Shown one piece after another: positions 23,737 to 33,378 of a stretch of 64,000 bases of DNA. The number at the start of each line of letters is the position of its first letter. Positions within the stretch are counted from its first letter, which is position 1. Source of the DNA: Thioclava nitratireducens. GTDB lineage: Bacteria > Pseudomonadota > Alphaproteobacteria > Rhodobacterales > Rhodobacteraceae. The stretch is from positions 3,459,501 to 3,523,500 of the forward strand of contig NZ_CP019437.1 of the NCBI RefSeq assembly GCF_001940525.2, given 5' to 3'. Both the position numbers and the translations under genes were made by a program. Below the pieces are notes generated by a model. It made no database searches. It saw only the letters and a list, made by a program, of their open reading frames with translations, and was not told the DNA's origin.

Positions 23737-24591
23737 ATGGTCTACGCCATATCCCCCGACGACAAGACCCCAACGAAAGCCCTTCGCCGCATCGCGCGCA
23801 GCGAGCTTGGAACGGCCATCAAACTGGCTGGGAAACCCGATCCTTCGGTTCACGCCCTGCGCAAGGCGATCAAGAAGACCCGCGGCCTGATCCGTCTCTT
23901 CGCGCCGCAATTCGCGGATTTTCACAATGAAAACGAGACCTTGTCCGAGGCTGCCCGCGGCATATCCGGCCTGCGAGACGACGAGGTGATGCGCGCCTCG
24001 TTGATCCGGCTGGGGCGCGAAGGGCCCGATCTTGATGGCGCCTCGGCGGCCCGCACCATGCTCGAAGCACTCCCCGCAACCCCGCCCCCGAAGGAAGGCG
24101 ATATTTCGACATTCGTCAAACGCGTCACGGAAATCCGCAAACGCGCAAAGGATTGGGAGGTCAGCGCAAAGGGCTGGCCCGCCTATGAGACCGGATTGCA
24201 CGAGACCCTGAAAGATTGCCGCAAGCGTCTGAAAACCGCCCAGAAATCACACGCTGGCGCAGACCTCCACCATTGGCGGACGCGGGTGAAGCAGCACTGG
24301 TATCACACCCGCCTGCTCGCCCCAATCTGGCCCGAGATGCTGCACCCACGCGAAGACGCGCTCGACACTCTGGGCGAGTTGATCGGAGATCATCACGACC
24401 TGCATGTGCTCGAGATGCGGGTGCCCGAGCATCTCGATCCCGAAAGGGCCGAGGCGTTGCTTGCATTGATCCGCACCGAATCTGCCCGGCTCGAGGCCGA
24501 AGCCTTCACTCTCGGCGCCAAGATATTCGCCGAGCCCCCCGAGCCGCTCTGCGACCGCTGGGGGGCTTGGTTCGAACTCTGGAAAGCCTAG
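23737..24591 (+). CDS. CHAD domain-containing protein
   Basis: A 284-residue, almost all-helical basic protein. CHAD features are the conserved His/Lys segments [16 protein letters not shown] near residue 40, [16 protein letters not shown] near 180 and [14 protein letters not shown] near 212. CHAD domains bind inorganic polyphosphate and localise to polyphosphate granules in several bacteria. GAGAGGAG lies 6 nt upstream of the ATG at 23737; an in-frame start at 23683 lacks such a site. The stop overlaps the convergent lysS stop through the shared CTAG. Confidence 0.88.
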   Translation: MVYAISPDDKTPTKALRRIARSELGTAIKLAGKPDPSVHALRKAIKKTRGLIRLFAPQFADFHNENETLSEAARGISGLRDDEVMRASLIRLGREGPDLDGASAARTMLEALPATPPPKEGDISTFVKRVTEIRKRAKDWEVSAKGWPAYETGLHETLKDCRKRLKTAQKSHAGADLHHWRTRVKQHWYHTRLLAPIWPEMLHPREDALDTLGELIGDHHDLHVLEMRVPEHLDPERAEALLALIRTESARLEAEAFTLGAKIFAEPPEPLCDRWGAWFELWKA

Positions 24592-26234
24592 GCGACCAGT
24601 TCGCCCGCCAGCGCCCGCTCGATCAGCGCGACGGTCTCATCGACACCGTAAAGCGCGATGAACCCGCCGAAGCGGGGACCTTGGCTCTGACCCAGGAGTA
24701 CCTCGTAGAGCGCCTTGAACCAATCGCGCAGGTTGGCGAATTCGTGGTTCTTGCCGACCGCGAAGACGACCGATTGCAGGAACTCGTCACTGTGGAAATC
24801 GGCCTCCGGCAGCGGCTCGTCGTTGCCTGCCGCCGCGTTCTTGCGCGCGATCTGATCGAGCGCCGCCTCTTCCGATTTCAGCGCCTTGGCCAGATCTTCC
24901 AGCGCCGCCCGCTCTTGCTCGGAGGGCGCGCGGAAGACCAGCGTGGGCTTCACGAAGTCCTCGAAATACTTCAGCGCGAAGCCTGCCGCCTGATCGAGGT
25001 CCGGATTGCCTTCCGGGCTCGCCTCGGGCGCATAGCGCTTGATGAAACCCCACAGCCCTTCCTTCTCGGTCGCGCCTGCGACGCTTGCGAGATTGAGCAA
25101 CATCGCGAAAGGCACCACCATCCGGCTCTCGGGCGGATTGCCGCCATGGATGTGCCAGACCGGGTTGTTCACCTGCTGCTCGATCGGCTGATCGGGATAG
25201 GCCCGCAGCTGCTGGTGATATTCGTCCACCGCCTTCGGGATCACGTCGAAATGCATCCGCTTCGCGGTCTTCGGCTTGAGATACATGAAGTAGCTCAAGG
25301 ACTCCGTCGCGGCATAGGTCAGCCACTCGTCGATCGAAAGGCCGTTGCCCTTCGACTTCGAGATTTTCTCGCCATTCGCGTCGAGGAACAGCTCGTAGGT
25401 GAAGTGTTCCGGCGCACTCCCGCCGAGGACGCGGCAGATACCATCATAGATCGGCGTGTTGGTCGAGTGATCCTTGCCATACATCTCGAAATCGACGCCG
25501 AGCGCGGCCCAACGCATCCCGAAATCGGGTTTCCACTGCAGCTTCACGTTGCCACCGGTGACCGGCAGCGTCCATTCGCGCCCTTCCTCGTCGTCGAAGG
25601 TCACGGTGCCGTCGCGCGCGTTGACCTCCTTCATCGGAACATACAGCACGCGGCCCGTCTCGGGATGGATCGGCAGGAAGCACGAATAGGTCTGCTGACG
25701 CTCTTCGCGCAGCGACTTCAGCATGATTTCCATGATCTGATCATATTCCTGGGCCGATTTCATCAGCATCTCGTCGAACCGGCCCGACTTGTAGTAGTCG
25801 GTCGCGCTCGCGAATTCGTACTCGAAGCCGAACGTATCGAGGAAACGGCGCAGCATCGCGTTGTTGTGGTTGCCGAAGCTGTCGAAATCGCCGAACGGAT
25901 CGGGCACCGAGGTCAGCGGCTTCTGCTCGTGCTGGCGCAGCATGTCCTGATTAGGCACGTTGCTCGGCACCTTGCGCATCCCGTCCATATCGTCCGAGAA
26001 GCACAGAAGCTTCGTCGGGATATCCGAGATCACCTCGAAAGCGCGACGGATCATCGTCGTGCGCGCAACCTCCCCGAACGTGCCGATATGCGGCAGCCCC
26101 GACGGCCCGTAGCCCGTTTCGAACAGGACGTAGCCCTTCTCCGGATCGCGTTTCTCGTAACGCTTCAGCACCCGGCGGGCTTCCTCGAAGGGCCAGGCCT
26201 TGGATTTCATCGCAGCGTCACGCAAGCTCGTCAT
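24588..26234 (-). CDS. lysS: Lysine--tRNA ligase, class I
   Basis: A 548-residue class I LysRS, the archaeal type that also occurs in many alphaproteobacteria. The HIGH motif is PHIGTFGE near residue 47 and the KMSKS motif is [10 protein letters not shown] near 290. An SC-fold/alpha-helical cage domain completes the protein. The ATG at 26234 (MTSLRD) is preferred because GAGGT lies 6 nt upstream; the alternative ATG at 26246 overlaps that site. It is convergent with the CHAD gene and divergent from the TerB-like gene. No class II LysRS is in the window. Confidence 0.95.
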   Translation of the reverse strand: MTSLRDAAMKSKAWPFEEARRVLKRYEKRDPEKGYVLFETGYGPSGLPHIGTFGEVARTTMIRRAFEVISDIPTKLLCFSDDMDGMRKVPSNVPNQDMLRQHEQKPLTSVPDPFGDFDSFGNHNNAMLRRFLDTFGFEYEFASATDYYKSGRFDEMLMKSAQEYDQIMEIMLKSLREERQQTYSCFLPIHPETGRVLYVPMKEVNARDGTVTFDDEEGREWTLPVTGGNVKLQWKPDFGMRWAALGVDFEMYGKDHSTNTPIYDGICRVLGGSAPEHFTYELFLDANGEKISKSKGNGLSIDEWLTYAATESLSYFMYLKPKTAKRMHFDVIPKAVDEYHQQLRAYPDQPIEQQVNNPVWHIHGGNPPESRMVVPFAMLLNLASVAGATEKEGLWGFIKRYAPEASPEGNPDLDQAAGFALKYFEDFVKPTLVFRAPSEQERAALEDLAKALKSEEAALDQIARKNAAAGNDEPLPEADFHSDEFLQSVVFAVGKNHEFANLRDWFKALYEVLLGQSQGPRFGGFIALYGVDETVALIERALAGELVA

Positions 26235-26339
26235 TGCATACCTCATGAAGGCGCCCCGTGCGCCCGGTCGCGCCTGACCTATTGAAGCGAAGGGGGACAG
26301 TCAATAATTAGCACTCGAACACCATCAAGGAGCTCCGAC

Positions 26340-26762
26340 TTGCCAGACGTTCTCTCCTCGCTTTCGCCCCAAGACGCGCTCGTCGCCGTGATGGTCGCTG
26401 TGTCCGCCGCCGATGAGGACGTGCCGACCTCGGAACTCGTCGCCATCGAGCGGATCGTGAACCACATGCCGATCTTCGCGGGCTACGATTTCGACCGCGT
26501 CTCCCGGGTCTCGCGCTCTGTGTTCACACTGTTCGAAGAGGAAGACGGGCTCGAAGCGCTGTTCGGCCTGGTCCGCGATGCGCTGCCCGAGCATATCTTC
26601 GAGACCGCCTATGCGCTGGCCTGCGACGTAGCTGCGGCCGATGGCACGATCCGACAGGCCGAGTTGCGTCTGCTGGAGGAGATCCGCGGCGAGCTGGCGA
26701 TCGACCGGCTGCACGCCGTCGCCATCGAATGGGGCGCGAAAGTGCGTCACGTCACGCTCTGA
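26340..26762 (+). CDS. TerB-family (tellurite-resistance-like) protein
   Basis: A 140-residue all-helical acidic protein with two TerB-type repeats: DALVAVMVAVSAADEDVPTS near residue 12 and YALACDVAAADGTIRQAE near 90, each ending in the acidic loop that binds metal in this fold. Despite the name, stand-alone TerB-like proteins are not shown to give tellurite resistance. The start is TTG at 26340, supported by CAAGGAG 7 nt upstream. It is a single gene, convergent with dacB. Confidence 0.82.
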   Translation: MPDVLSSLSPQDALVAVMVAVSAADEDVPTSELVAIERIVNHMPIFAGYDFDRVSRVSRSVFTLFEEEDGLEALFGLVRDALPEHIFETAYALACDVAAADGTIRQAELRLLEEIRGELAIDRLHAVAIEWGAKVRHVTL

Positions 26763-26816
26763 TCCTCGGCGGCACTTCGGGCGGGAACGCGGCATGTTCA
26801 CCGCCCGGATCGCGCC

Positions 26817-28244
26817 TCACCCGTAAATCCCGGCCCAACGTTCCAGTAGCTGGCTCTGCAGGATTTTCGACGCACGCACCCATTGCACCTGCCCCGGCGG
26901 GCGCGGTGCGGAGCCCGCGCGCCGGCGACGGTCGAGATCGGCGGTGAAGATCGCAAACACAAGCTCGGTGCCATCCGGCGCGGTCATGTAGCCCGCCAAG
27001 GTCGAGACGAAATTGAGCGTCCCGGTCTTGGCATCGACGCTGAACGGCTGCGATTTCGAGGCCCTACCCGTCGCATCGCGCAGCTTGAAAGGTTTCATCA
27101 AGCTGCGCAGCCCCATCGGTGCGCCAAGATTGCGCAGCGCCGCGACCATGTCCTGCGGCGAAATCTCGGCATCGGCGCGCAACCCGGAATGGTCGGTGAA
27201 CCGGGCCGAGCGTGCGCCCGTGCGCTGCTGCAGCCATTGGGTCATGGCCTGCCCCGATTGCATCAGGGAACTACCCGCGCCCAGCCGTTTGCTGACCGTC
27301 ATGCCCACCGCCTCGGCGGTGATATTGGTCGAGTATTTCATCATCGCGCGCAGCACTGGCACAAGCGGATCGCTGTCATGGCTTACCAGAACCGTGCCGC
27401 CGGGCGGGTTGCGGGCCTCTTCCGGCGCGGGCAGCGGCGTGCCCTGTGCGCGGGCCAGCGTCTGGAACACGTCGCCCGCATAGGCCGCGGGATGGCGCAC
27501 CGGCAACCAACGGCTTCCGCCACGCCCCAAAGCCGCCGAGGCGACCGTCCAATGCTCTACCCCGCCGCGATCCGAATAGGTGAACGTGGGTGAGGACCGC
27601 TTCGCGATCGAGGCTTTCGCTGTATAGGCCTGAGGCTGCACGTCGCGCCCACGCGCGTCCATGCTCAGCGCCCAGCCGCCCCCGGAGCGACGCCATTGGA
27701 AATGCACGCGATTGAAATTCAGCATCAGCCCGGAGATCGACGGGTTGTAGCCTGCGAAAATCGGCTGATCATTTGCGATCTCGCTCTTGTACGGAAGCGC
27801 GCCGGCCCAGGTCAGGAACCGCCCCGTGACGCCCTGCACCCCCTTGGCTGCGAGCGACTTCGCCATCGCATTGAGATCGTCGGTCGTCAGCGTGGGATCG
27901 CCACCGCCCGCGAGGATCAGATCACCCTGAATCCGCCCGCCAGAGATTGGCCCCGTCGCGATCAACTGCGTACCGAAGCGGAAATCCCCGCCCAGTTGCT
28001 CCATCGCGTAAATCGAAGTGATCGATTTGAGCGCGGAGGCGGGCGGCATCGCTTGGCCGGGATTGCGCTGTTCAAGGATCTGGCCCGTTTTCAGATCTGC
28101 CACGACATAGCCGACATCGCCGCTCAGCCCCGCCATCCGAACCAGTTCGGCGGCTGCGGGCGCCTGACCCAAAACCGTTTTCGGAGTGACGAAAAGCGCG
28201 GCGCCACCCAGCAATGCAAAGCGACGCGATATCGTTAGCGGCAT
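26817..28244 (-). CDS. dacB: D-alanyl-D-alanine carboxypeptidase/endopeptidase (PBP4, peptidase S13)
   Basis: A 475-residue penicillin-binding protein that trims and cleaves peptidoglycan cross-links in the periplasm. The active-site Ser70 is in SALK (70-73), the SxN motif is YSTN near residue 300, and KTG is in DAKTGTLN near 420. The N-terminus SRRFALLGGAA with a following hydrophobic stretch fits a twin-arginine signal, which would be unusual for a PBP but cannot be told from a Sec signal here. It lies 50 nt after nadD in the same orientation. Confidence 0.93.
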   Translation of the reverse strand: MPLTISRRFALLGGAALFVTPKTVLGQAPAAAELVRMAGLSGDVGYVVADLKTGQILEQRNPGQAMPPASALKSITSIYAMEQLGGDFRFGTQLIATGPISGGRIQGDLILAGGGDPTLTTDDLNAMAKSLAAKGVQGVTGRFLTWAGALPYKSEIANDQPIFAGYNPSISGLMLNFNRVHFQWRRSGGGWALSMDARGRDVQPQAYTAKASIAKRSSPTFTYSDRGGVEHWTVASAALGRGGSRWLPVRHPAAYAGDVFQTLARAQGTPLPAPEEARNPPGGTVLVSHDSDPLVPVLRAMMKYSTNITAEAVGMTVSKRLGAGSSLMQSGQAMTQWLQQRTGARSARFTDHSGLRADAEISPQDMVAALRNLGAPMGLRSLMKPFKLRDATGRASKSQPFSVDAKTGTLNFVSTLAGYMTAPDGTELVFAIFTADLDRRRRAGSAPRPPGQVQWVRASKILQSQLLERWAGIYG

Positions 28245-28294
28245 GGCGATTCCCCCTCGGCGTTAGCCCGAGCGTAGCGCGCCCTGCGCCGTCT

Positions 28295-28912
28295 TCAAGC
28301 AGGCGTCGATGCCCCCCAGCCGCCTTTCTCGCGAATTTCCGTGGAGGAAATCGACGACATCGGGATGTTTACGAAACACCAGCGTGGCGCTGGCCCGTCG
28401 AGCAGGCGCTGCGAGGCAACCGCGGGCAATTCGGCCTGCGCATAGATGCGCGCCGCGCGCGCCCAACGGCCCGGCATCCGCCAGCCCGGACGCGCCAGAA
28501 CGCCGATCGACACGCTTTCTATGATCGTCCGCCAATGGTCCCAGCGATCGAGCTGTACGAGGTTATCCGCTCCCATCAGCCATGCGAAATTCACACCGGG
28601 ATAGAGCGCACGCAGCGCGGTGATCGTGTCGGCGGTGTAGCGGGTACCGAGCCGCGCTTCGATATCTGTCACCACGACCCGAGGGTTTCCCCCGAGGATG
28701 GCCCGTGCACTCGCGATCCGCTGATCGAGCGGTGCAGGCCCATGCGCCTTGAGCGGGTTGCCGGGGCTCACGACCCACCAGACCCGGTCGAGGTTGAAAC
28801 GGCGCAGCGCCTCGCGCGTGATCAGCACGTGACCTTCATGCGCAGGATCGAACGACCCGCCCAGAAGACCGATGCGCTGTCCGGCGCGGGCAAATGGGAA
28901 ACCTTGTCTCAT
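28295..28912 (-). CDS. nadD: Nicotinate-nucleotide adenylyltransferase
   Basis: A 205-residue enzyme that makes nicotinic acid adenine dinucleotide from NaMN and ATP. The nucleotidyltransferase motif is GLLGGSFDPAHEGHV near residues 15-29, with SPGNPLK near 48 and the C-terminal SSTEIREK near 190. In many genomes nadD is next to rsfS or proA; here it follows the diguanylate cyclase by 27 nt and precedes dacB by 50 nt, so co-transcription with the H-NOX pair is likely. Confidence 0.94.
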   Translation of the reverse strand: MRQGFPFARAGQRIGLLGGSFDPAHEGHVLITREALRRFNLDRVWWVVSPGNPLKAHGPAPLDQRIASARAILGGNPRVVVTDIEARLGTRYTADTITALRALYPGVNFAWLMGADNLVQLDRWDHWRTIIESVSIGVLARPGWRMPGRWARAARIYAQAELPAVASQRLLDGPAPRWCFVNIPMSSISSTEIREKGGWGASTPA

Positions 28913-28939
28913 GCGCTGCCCTTACCCGAAGGCGACCGG

Positions 28940-30169
28940 TCAGGAAAAGAGCGTTTTATGCGTATCAGACGCCGAGTTAGGCGGTCGCGGGCGCCTGCGA
29001 TCAACCTTTTCGGACGATCTCGACCCGAAACGAAGGCATCCGCGCCCTGCTGCCTTCGCCGCATAGGTTGCCCGGTCGACATCGCTCTGCAGCGCCCCGA
29101 TCACAAGCTTCTCGTAGTCGCGTGACGAAACCGCGCCGACCGATCCGGACACCAGGCACTCCTGGCCCTGATACCATTTCGGTGTCTCGATCTGTTCGAT
29201 AATCCGCGCCGCAAGAGCTCTGACCTCCGCGTAACTCGGAGCGCCCCGCAGCAGCACGAGAAATTCGTCGCCGCCCATGCGCGCAACAAGATCGTCCTCG
29301 CGAACGCTTCCGCACAGGTTGCGGGCCACAAGTTGCAACACGTAATCCCCTGCCGCGTGGCCCCGACTGTCGTTGATCGCCTTGAAGTGGTCGAGGTCGA
29401 TCTGCAGCAAAGCGAAATGCGCCGCGTCATTCGTCGCGTGATCGACTGCCTGCGCAAGCGCCTGCGCCATTGCGCGGCGGTTGGCGAGTTTCGTCAGCGG
29501 ATCGGTCAGCGCCTGTTTCTCTGCCGCTTTGCGGGCCTGATCGAGCCGCCCGGTCAAGGCTCGCAATTCTTCCATCACGAGCGATTTGGCTTCTTCCAGG
29601 TAAAGCATTTCCATCGCGAGATCCGCGGCGGAGAAGTCGCGTTCTGTCAGGTCGAACTCCGCCACGAGTTCACGCAGGTGAATACCGAAGCTGAAATTGA
29701 GGAGCATATCGCCCGCAGTCGCGCCTGCAGATGTCTGCGCAGATAGCCCCACATGGCTGACGAGCGCGCCACGCAGGCTCACCTTAGGATGCATGCGCAG
29801 GGTGACATGCAGTACCTCCTCCGCCATCAGCGCACCAAGCGAACGCCCGCAGCGACCGGCCTGACCATCGCAATCGCTTGTCTCGCAATTCCTGCACAAG
29901 GTGTCCGTGCAAAGACGACCTGTCGCCCCTCGTCGCGCGACCGCGAAAAATCGTGTGAACGGCGCGCCGAGGATCTGCGCCTCGGGCACACCGAGCACTT
30001 TGCGCAACGTGCGGCCGACGCCAAGGATGCGCGCCCGCTCATCTATCCAGAGAAACATCGGCAAAAGCCCGGTCAGGAGGGGCAGCCAATAGGCCTGGCC
30101 GCCCCGGTCAGGCGGCGGCACAGTCGGTGCAGCCCTCGGGGCAACAGTGGTTTTGGCCGGTGCGCCCAT
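28940..30169 (-). CDS. HNOBA/PAS-GGDEF diguanylate cyclase partner of H-NOX
   Basis: A 409-residue protein. The N-terminal HNOBA-type PAS domain (about 25-175) includes PMFLWIDERARILGVG, the usual H-NOX-interacting fold. It is followed by a signalling helix (about 185-222) and a GGDEF domain with intact GGDEF (299-303) and an RxxD inhibitory site (REDD, 290-293), so it should make c-di-GMP with product feedback. An insert in the PAS domain has five cysteines (87, 92, 95, 100, 107). The ATG at 30169 overlaps the H-NOX stop (TGATG). In Dinoroseobacter an H-NOX is reported to control such a cyclase in response to NO; a similar role is inferred. Confidence 0.9.
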   Translation of the reverse strand: MGAPAKTTVAPRAAPTVPPPDRGGQAYWLPLLTGLLPMFLWIDERARILGVGRTLRKVLGVPEAQILGAPFTRFFAVARRGATGRLCTDTLCRNCETSDCDGQAGRCGRSLGALMAEEVLHVTLRMHPKVSLRGALVSHVGLSAQTSAGATAGDMLLNFSFGIHLRELVAEFDLTERDFSAADLAMEMLYLEEAKSLVMEELRALTGRLDQARKAAEKQALTDPLTKLANRRAMAQALAQAVDHATNDAAHFALLQIDLDHFKAINDSRGHAAGDYVLQLVARNLCGSVREDDLVARMGGDEFLVLLRGAPSYAEVRALAARIIEQIETPKWYQGQECLVSGSVGAVSSRDYEKLVIGALQSDVDRATYAAKAAGRGCLRFGSRSSEKVDRRRPRPPNSASDTHKTLFS

Positions 30170-30780
30170 CACACCTCTCCAGTCATGTGCGCTAGGGCGA
30201 ATTGACGCGCCTCGGCATGGGCGGCGTCGAGCAGTTGGATTCTCACCACCTCTTCCGCCGGCTCGAATATCCGCGGGTCGCGGCCTGCCCTGCGTTGCGG
30301 CATTTCAATAAGCGCGAGGCTGCCATAGTCATCTGCCATCGCACGCAGAATACCCGCCAGCACCGCCCCCCAGCCCGGCACGTCCCCGATGACGCGAAGA
30401 CGAAACTGGCCCGACTCGGTGGCAACAAGATGAAGATGCGGCAGCTCGAGATCGGGCAACGCCATTCGCGCGCGGTCGTGCAACTCGTTCAGCGAATTCA
30501 GGAACCCGCGGTAATCGCACCCGCCATAGCGCAACAGGCGCCGCACGGCTTCGCGCGTGCACAGATGCGCACCAAGGTCCTCGAGCAACTCGGACCGTTC
30601 ACGCCCCAACGCGTCGCAAGCGGTATCAATCAGCCGCAAGGTTTGCGCATCGGCATATTGCAGCAGCGGTTCATAGCCTTCACTCGGCAGCTCCGCGCAC
30701 CGCCTAACACGCGCGCAGAGCGCCGCCCCGTGGGTGTCGGTCAGGAAGTTTTCGATAGAGCGGTTGATCAAGCCGAGCAT
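30169..30780 (-). CDS. H-NOX (haem NO-binding) domain protein
   Basis: A 203-residue soluble sensor. The start MLGLINRSIENFL fits the family, and the proximal haem ligand is His101 in LNSLNELHDRA. The YxSxR motif that holds the haem propionates should lie near 127-133, but the sequence there is RLRVIGDVPGW, without the Tyr, Ser or Arg. Haem may therefore be bound differently or weakly. It has a good ribosome-binding site (GGAGGG) and is coupled to the GGDEF gene, its expected partner. It is probably a nitric-oxide sensor. Confidence 0.85.
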   Translation of the reverse strand: MLGLINRSIENFLTDTHGAALCARVRRCAELPSEGYEPLLQYADAQTLRLIDTACDALGRERSELLEDLGAHLCTREAVRRLLRYGGCDYRGFLNSLNELHDRARMALPDLELPHLHLVATESGQFRLRVIGDVPGWGAVLAGILRAMADDYGSLALIEMPQRRAGRDPRIFEPAEEVVRIQLLDAAHAEARQFALAHMTGEV

Positions 30781-30840
30781 GTGCCCTCCTTCCCGCCACG
30801 CTAGCGACGAGAAGTTAACAAAGCTCCAAAATCGCTCGGC

Positions 30841-32574
30841 TCAGCGCGAGAGCGGCAACAGGCGCAGCCCACCGGCCTCGAGCGACATGATCCCGCTTGG
30901 GACGACTTTCATCTCGCCGCGCTTGATGGCGGCGATGACAGGTGCCAGATCGACGCGGAAGCGCGGTTCGCCCTGCGCGTCGACCACGCTACCCCACCCG
31001 ATCGAATCCCAAGCGCCATCCGACTGGCGCAGAACGTAGATCGCATCGCGATCGGGCAGATGCAGCAGGACCATCGCCTCGTCGCCGGGTACATCTTTCA
31101 GGAAATCGGCCTCGATCAGAGCGCAGTTCGCCGCCGCGCCCTCGCCAGAGGCGCAAAGCCCCGACGCGACTTCCGGAGCCCGCGCGCGGATCGCATCGAG
31201 CAACGCATCCTCGGGCGGCGTTGCTCCGGGCGGCAGCACGAGATCCCGGCGCAACTGGGCGCGCGCAGCACTATCCCCTTCGCCCCCATCCGCCGACGGG
31301 CGCAGACGCGCCAAGGCGGTCGCGAGCGCTCGATCATCACCGGCTTGGGCCTCCAGCTCCGAGTAGGCCGACTGCCCGGCAAGCCCCCATTGGTTTTTCA
31401 AGGCGTAGAGCGGCAGGGCCCCCGCAGTGATCCGCCCGTCGCGATAGAGCGCCAGTTGCGAGCGCGCGGCGATGGCATTCGCATCCAGCACTGGCGTCAG
31501 CCACGCCAGAGCCGCGAGAAACAGCACGCCCGCCATCGCGATATTGATCCGCCGCAGGCGCGCCATCCAGCCGCGCCCCAGCAGGACAGAGCCGGCATAT
31601 CCCAGTGCATATCCCGCGAGCAGCACGATCAGCACTGCCTGCGCCACGCGCCCTGGCGTCCAGCCCTGCGCCGTGACGCTTTGCCAGCCGGTCCAGGCCG
31701 CTGCGCCGACCAGCACGGGCAGCGCCAGCGCCAGCCCCTGAGCCGACAGCCGCAAAACCCGGGCCCGCACTGCGCTGTGATCGTCGCGCTCCACGCCGAT
31801 CGAGATCAGCGTCACAGCGGCCACGGCCATCGCCAGCAGCGTCTCGATTTGCGAGAACCCGATCAGCGAGACCTGCCCGCGGCGCGCAATGAACCCGGCC
31901 ACGAAGATCACGGCGACCAGCAGGACGGGCGGCAACAACAGCCTGAGAAGCCGCAGTATGAGGGTAGGAGAGATCATCTCCTCCAACTCGGTCACCACCG
32001 CCAGCCCGAGCCCGAGAATGCCGCCCGACACGGAGAAGGCGAATAGTTTCTGGCGCAGAAGCTGACGCAGGAAATCGAGGTCTACGCTTTCGAGCAGGCG
32101 CGCCGAGAGATAGAGGACGAGCCAGACCATCCCGAGGAAAATACACGCGGCGGCATAGCGCACGACGATATTCCATGCATGAAGAAACAGCGCTGGATAG
32201 TCGTTCCACGCGAGACCGCCACCCCGCGCCACGGCCATCGCGAAGGGCATCGGCAGCGTCGCCAGAACCGCGAGCGCGAGCATCTCGAACGGCATGAATC
32301 CCGCCAGCGACTCGGTCGGAGAATAGCCGAGCGATGCCCACCAGCCGAGCAGCGCGACCGGAATCGCAATCAGCGCCGCCGCACCGAAGGCCTTGCGCCA
32401 GCCGATCTCGCCCAGCATCGCCAGCGCGGTCGCGAAGAACACCGTTCCCAGAACCGAGACGCCGAATTGCCCGTGGGCGTCGAGCGGCAGCGCCGTCTGC
32501 AACTCGCTATCGAGAGCCCAGAAGAACACGCCCGCCAGTAGCCCGAGCAGAATATGTTGCAAACGTAGTTGCAT
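30841..32574 (-). CDS. DUF4153 domain-containing membrane protein
   Basis: A 577-residue inner-membrane protein with about ten TM segments in residues 5-375 and a soluble C-terminal domain of about 200 residues. The DUF4153 pattern includes the N-terminal LQHILLGLLAGVFFW and the central LYLSARLLESVDLDFLRQL. The C-terminal domain has two cysteines (GLCASGEGAAANC), probably periplasmic. Function is not established. GAGAGGGA precedes the ATG. It lies between the HAD phosphatase (53 nt) and H-NOX (60 nt) on the same strand. Confidence 0.82.
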   Translation of the reverse strand: MQLRLQHILLGLLAGVFFWALDSELQTALPLDAHGQFGVSVLGTVFFATALAMLGEIGWRKAFGAAALIAIPVALLGWWASLGYSPTESLAGFMPFEMLALAVLATLPMPFAMAVARGGGLAWNDYPALFLHAWNIVVRYAAACIFLGMVWLVLYLSARLLESVDLDFLRQLLRQKLFAFSVSGGILGLGLAVVTELEEMISPTLILRLLRLLLPPVLLVAVIFVAGFIARRGQVSLIGFSQIETLLAMAVAAVTLISIGVERDDHSAVRARVLRLSAQGLALALPVLVGAAAWTGWQSVTAQGWTPGRVAQAVLIVLLAGYALGYAGSVLLGRGWMARLRRINIAMAGVLFLAALAWLTPVLDANAIAARSQLALYRDGRITAGALPLYALKNQWGLAGQSAYSELEAQAGDDRALATALARLRPSADGGEGDSAARAQLRRDLVLPPGATPPEDALLDAIRARAPEVASGLCASGEGAAANCALIEADFLKDVPGDEAMVLLHLPDRDAIYVLRQSDGAWDSIGWGSVVDAQGEPRFRVDLAPVIAAIKRGEMKVVPSGIMSLEAGGLRLLPLSR

Positions 32575-32627
32575 GCGTCCCTCTCCTGTCCTTGCGCGAG
32601 GCTCTCGCGCGCATCCGACGCGTCTCG

Positions 32628-33332
32628 TCAGCCCGCGCGCTGAGCGAGCCAGTCGGGAAGCCCCCCGATATGATCGAGCACGGCATCGGCCAGCGGAGCA
32701 AGATCGTCCCGCATCGCTGGCCCGCTCAATACGCCGATCGCGATCATCCCCGCCGCGCGCGCCGCGTGCAGATCATGCTGGCTGTCTCCGACCATCACCA
32801 CCTCCGCCGGGTCCAGACCGAGCGAGTCCGCAAAGGCCAGAAGCGGGCTCGGCGTGGGTTTCGCGCCATGCCCGCTGTCATAGCCGATGATCAGGTCGAA
32901 AAGATCGGTGATGCCCGCCTGCGCCGCATGCGCGCGCGCCGAGGACTCGGCGTCGTTCGTGCAAATACCCAAATGCAACCCGCGCGCGCGCAGATCAGAC
33001 AGAAGCTTGCTCAGCGGCACCGGCTCCACCAGCGGCACATCATGCGCTGCGCGCTCCAGCTCGATTACCAGGTCGTCGAGCGTGCGCCCCGGCAGATGCG
33101 GCAGCAACAATTCTGCCGCCTCCCGGACCGTGCCCGCGATCACCGGCGAGTGCGGCTCGAACTCCACCCGCTCGAGGTCGAACCCGATCGCCTCGGCAAG
33201 CCGCGCGGCCTGACTGGTGTCTTCGGCCAACGCCTCGATCTGCAGCTTCGCCCAAGCGCCCCATGTCGCGTCGAAATCGAAAAGCGTGCCATCCTTGTCG
33301 AACAGCACCGCCCGTATCTTGCCGCCTGCCAT
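32628..33332 (-). CDS. HAD-family hydrolase, phosphoglycolate phosphatase-like
   Basis: A 234-residue HAD phosphatase. Motif I is LFDKDGTLFDFD (nucleophile Asp near 11), motif II is ICTNDAES near 124, motif III Lys is in GAKPTPS near 157, and motif IV is MVGDSQHD near 180. The helical cap between motifs I and II is the C1 type of Gph-like enzymes. The substrate (phosphoglycolate or another phosphate ester) cannot be fixed from sequence. It is 46 nt downstream of the DUF3572 gene. Confidence 0.88.
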   Translation of the reverse strand: MAGGKIRAVLFDKDGTLFDFDATWGAWAKLQIEALAEDTSQAARLAEAIGFDLERVEFEPHSPVIAGTVREAAELLLPHLPGRTLDDLVIELERAAHDVPLVEPVPLSKLLSDLRARGLHLGICTNDAESSARAHAAQAGITDLFDLIIGYDSGHGAKPTPSPLLAFADSLGLDPAEVVMVGDSQHDLHAARAAGMIAIGVLSGPAMRDDLAPLADAVLDHIGGLPDWLAQRAG

Positions 33333-33378
33333 CTGCGATCCGCCCTCCCTTTGCGGGCAGATTGCCCAAAGCGGGGCG

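Noticed and set aside
24216..26285. A 689-codon open frame on the + strand opposite lysS
   Set aside because: It starts inside the CHAD gene in another frame and is antisense to a well-supported synthetase; no protein motif is visible.
26340..26762. A tellurite-resistance operon
   Set aside because: Only a stand-alone TerB-like gene is present; no terC, terD or terZ genes flank it.
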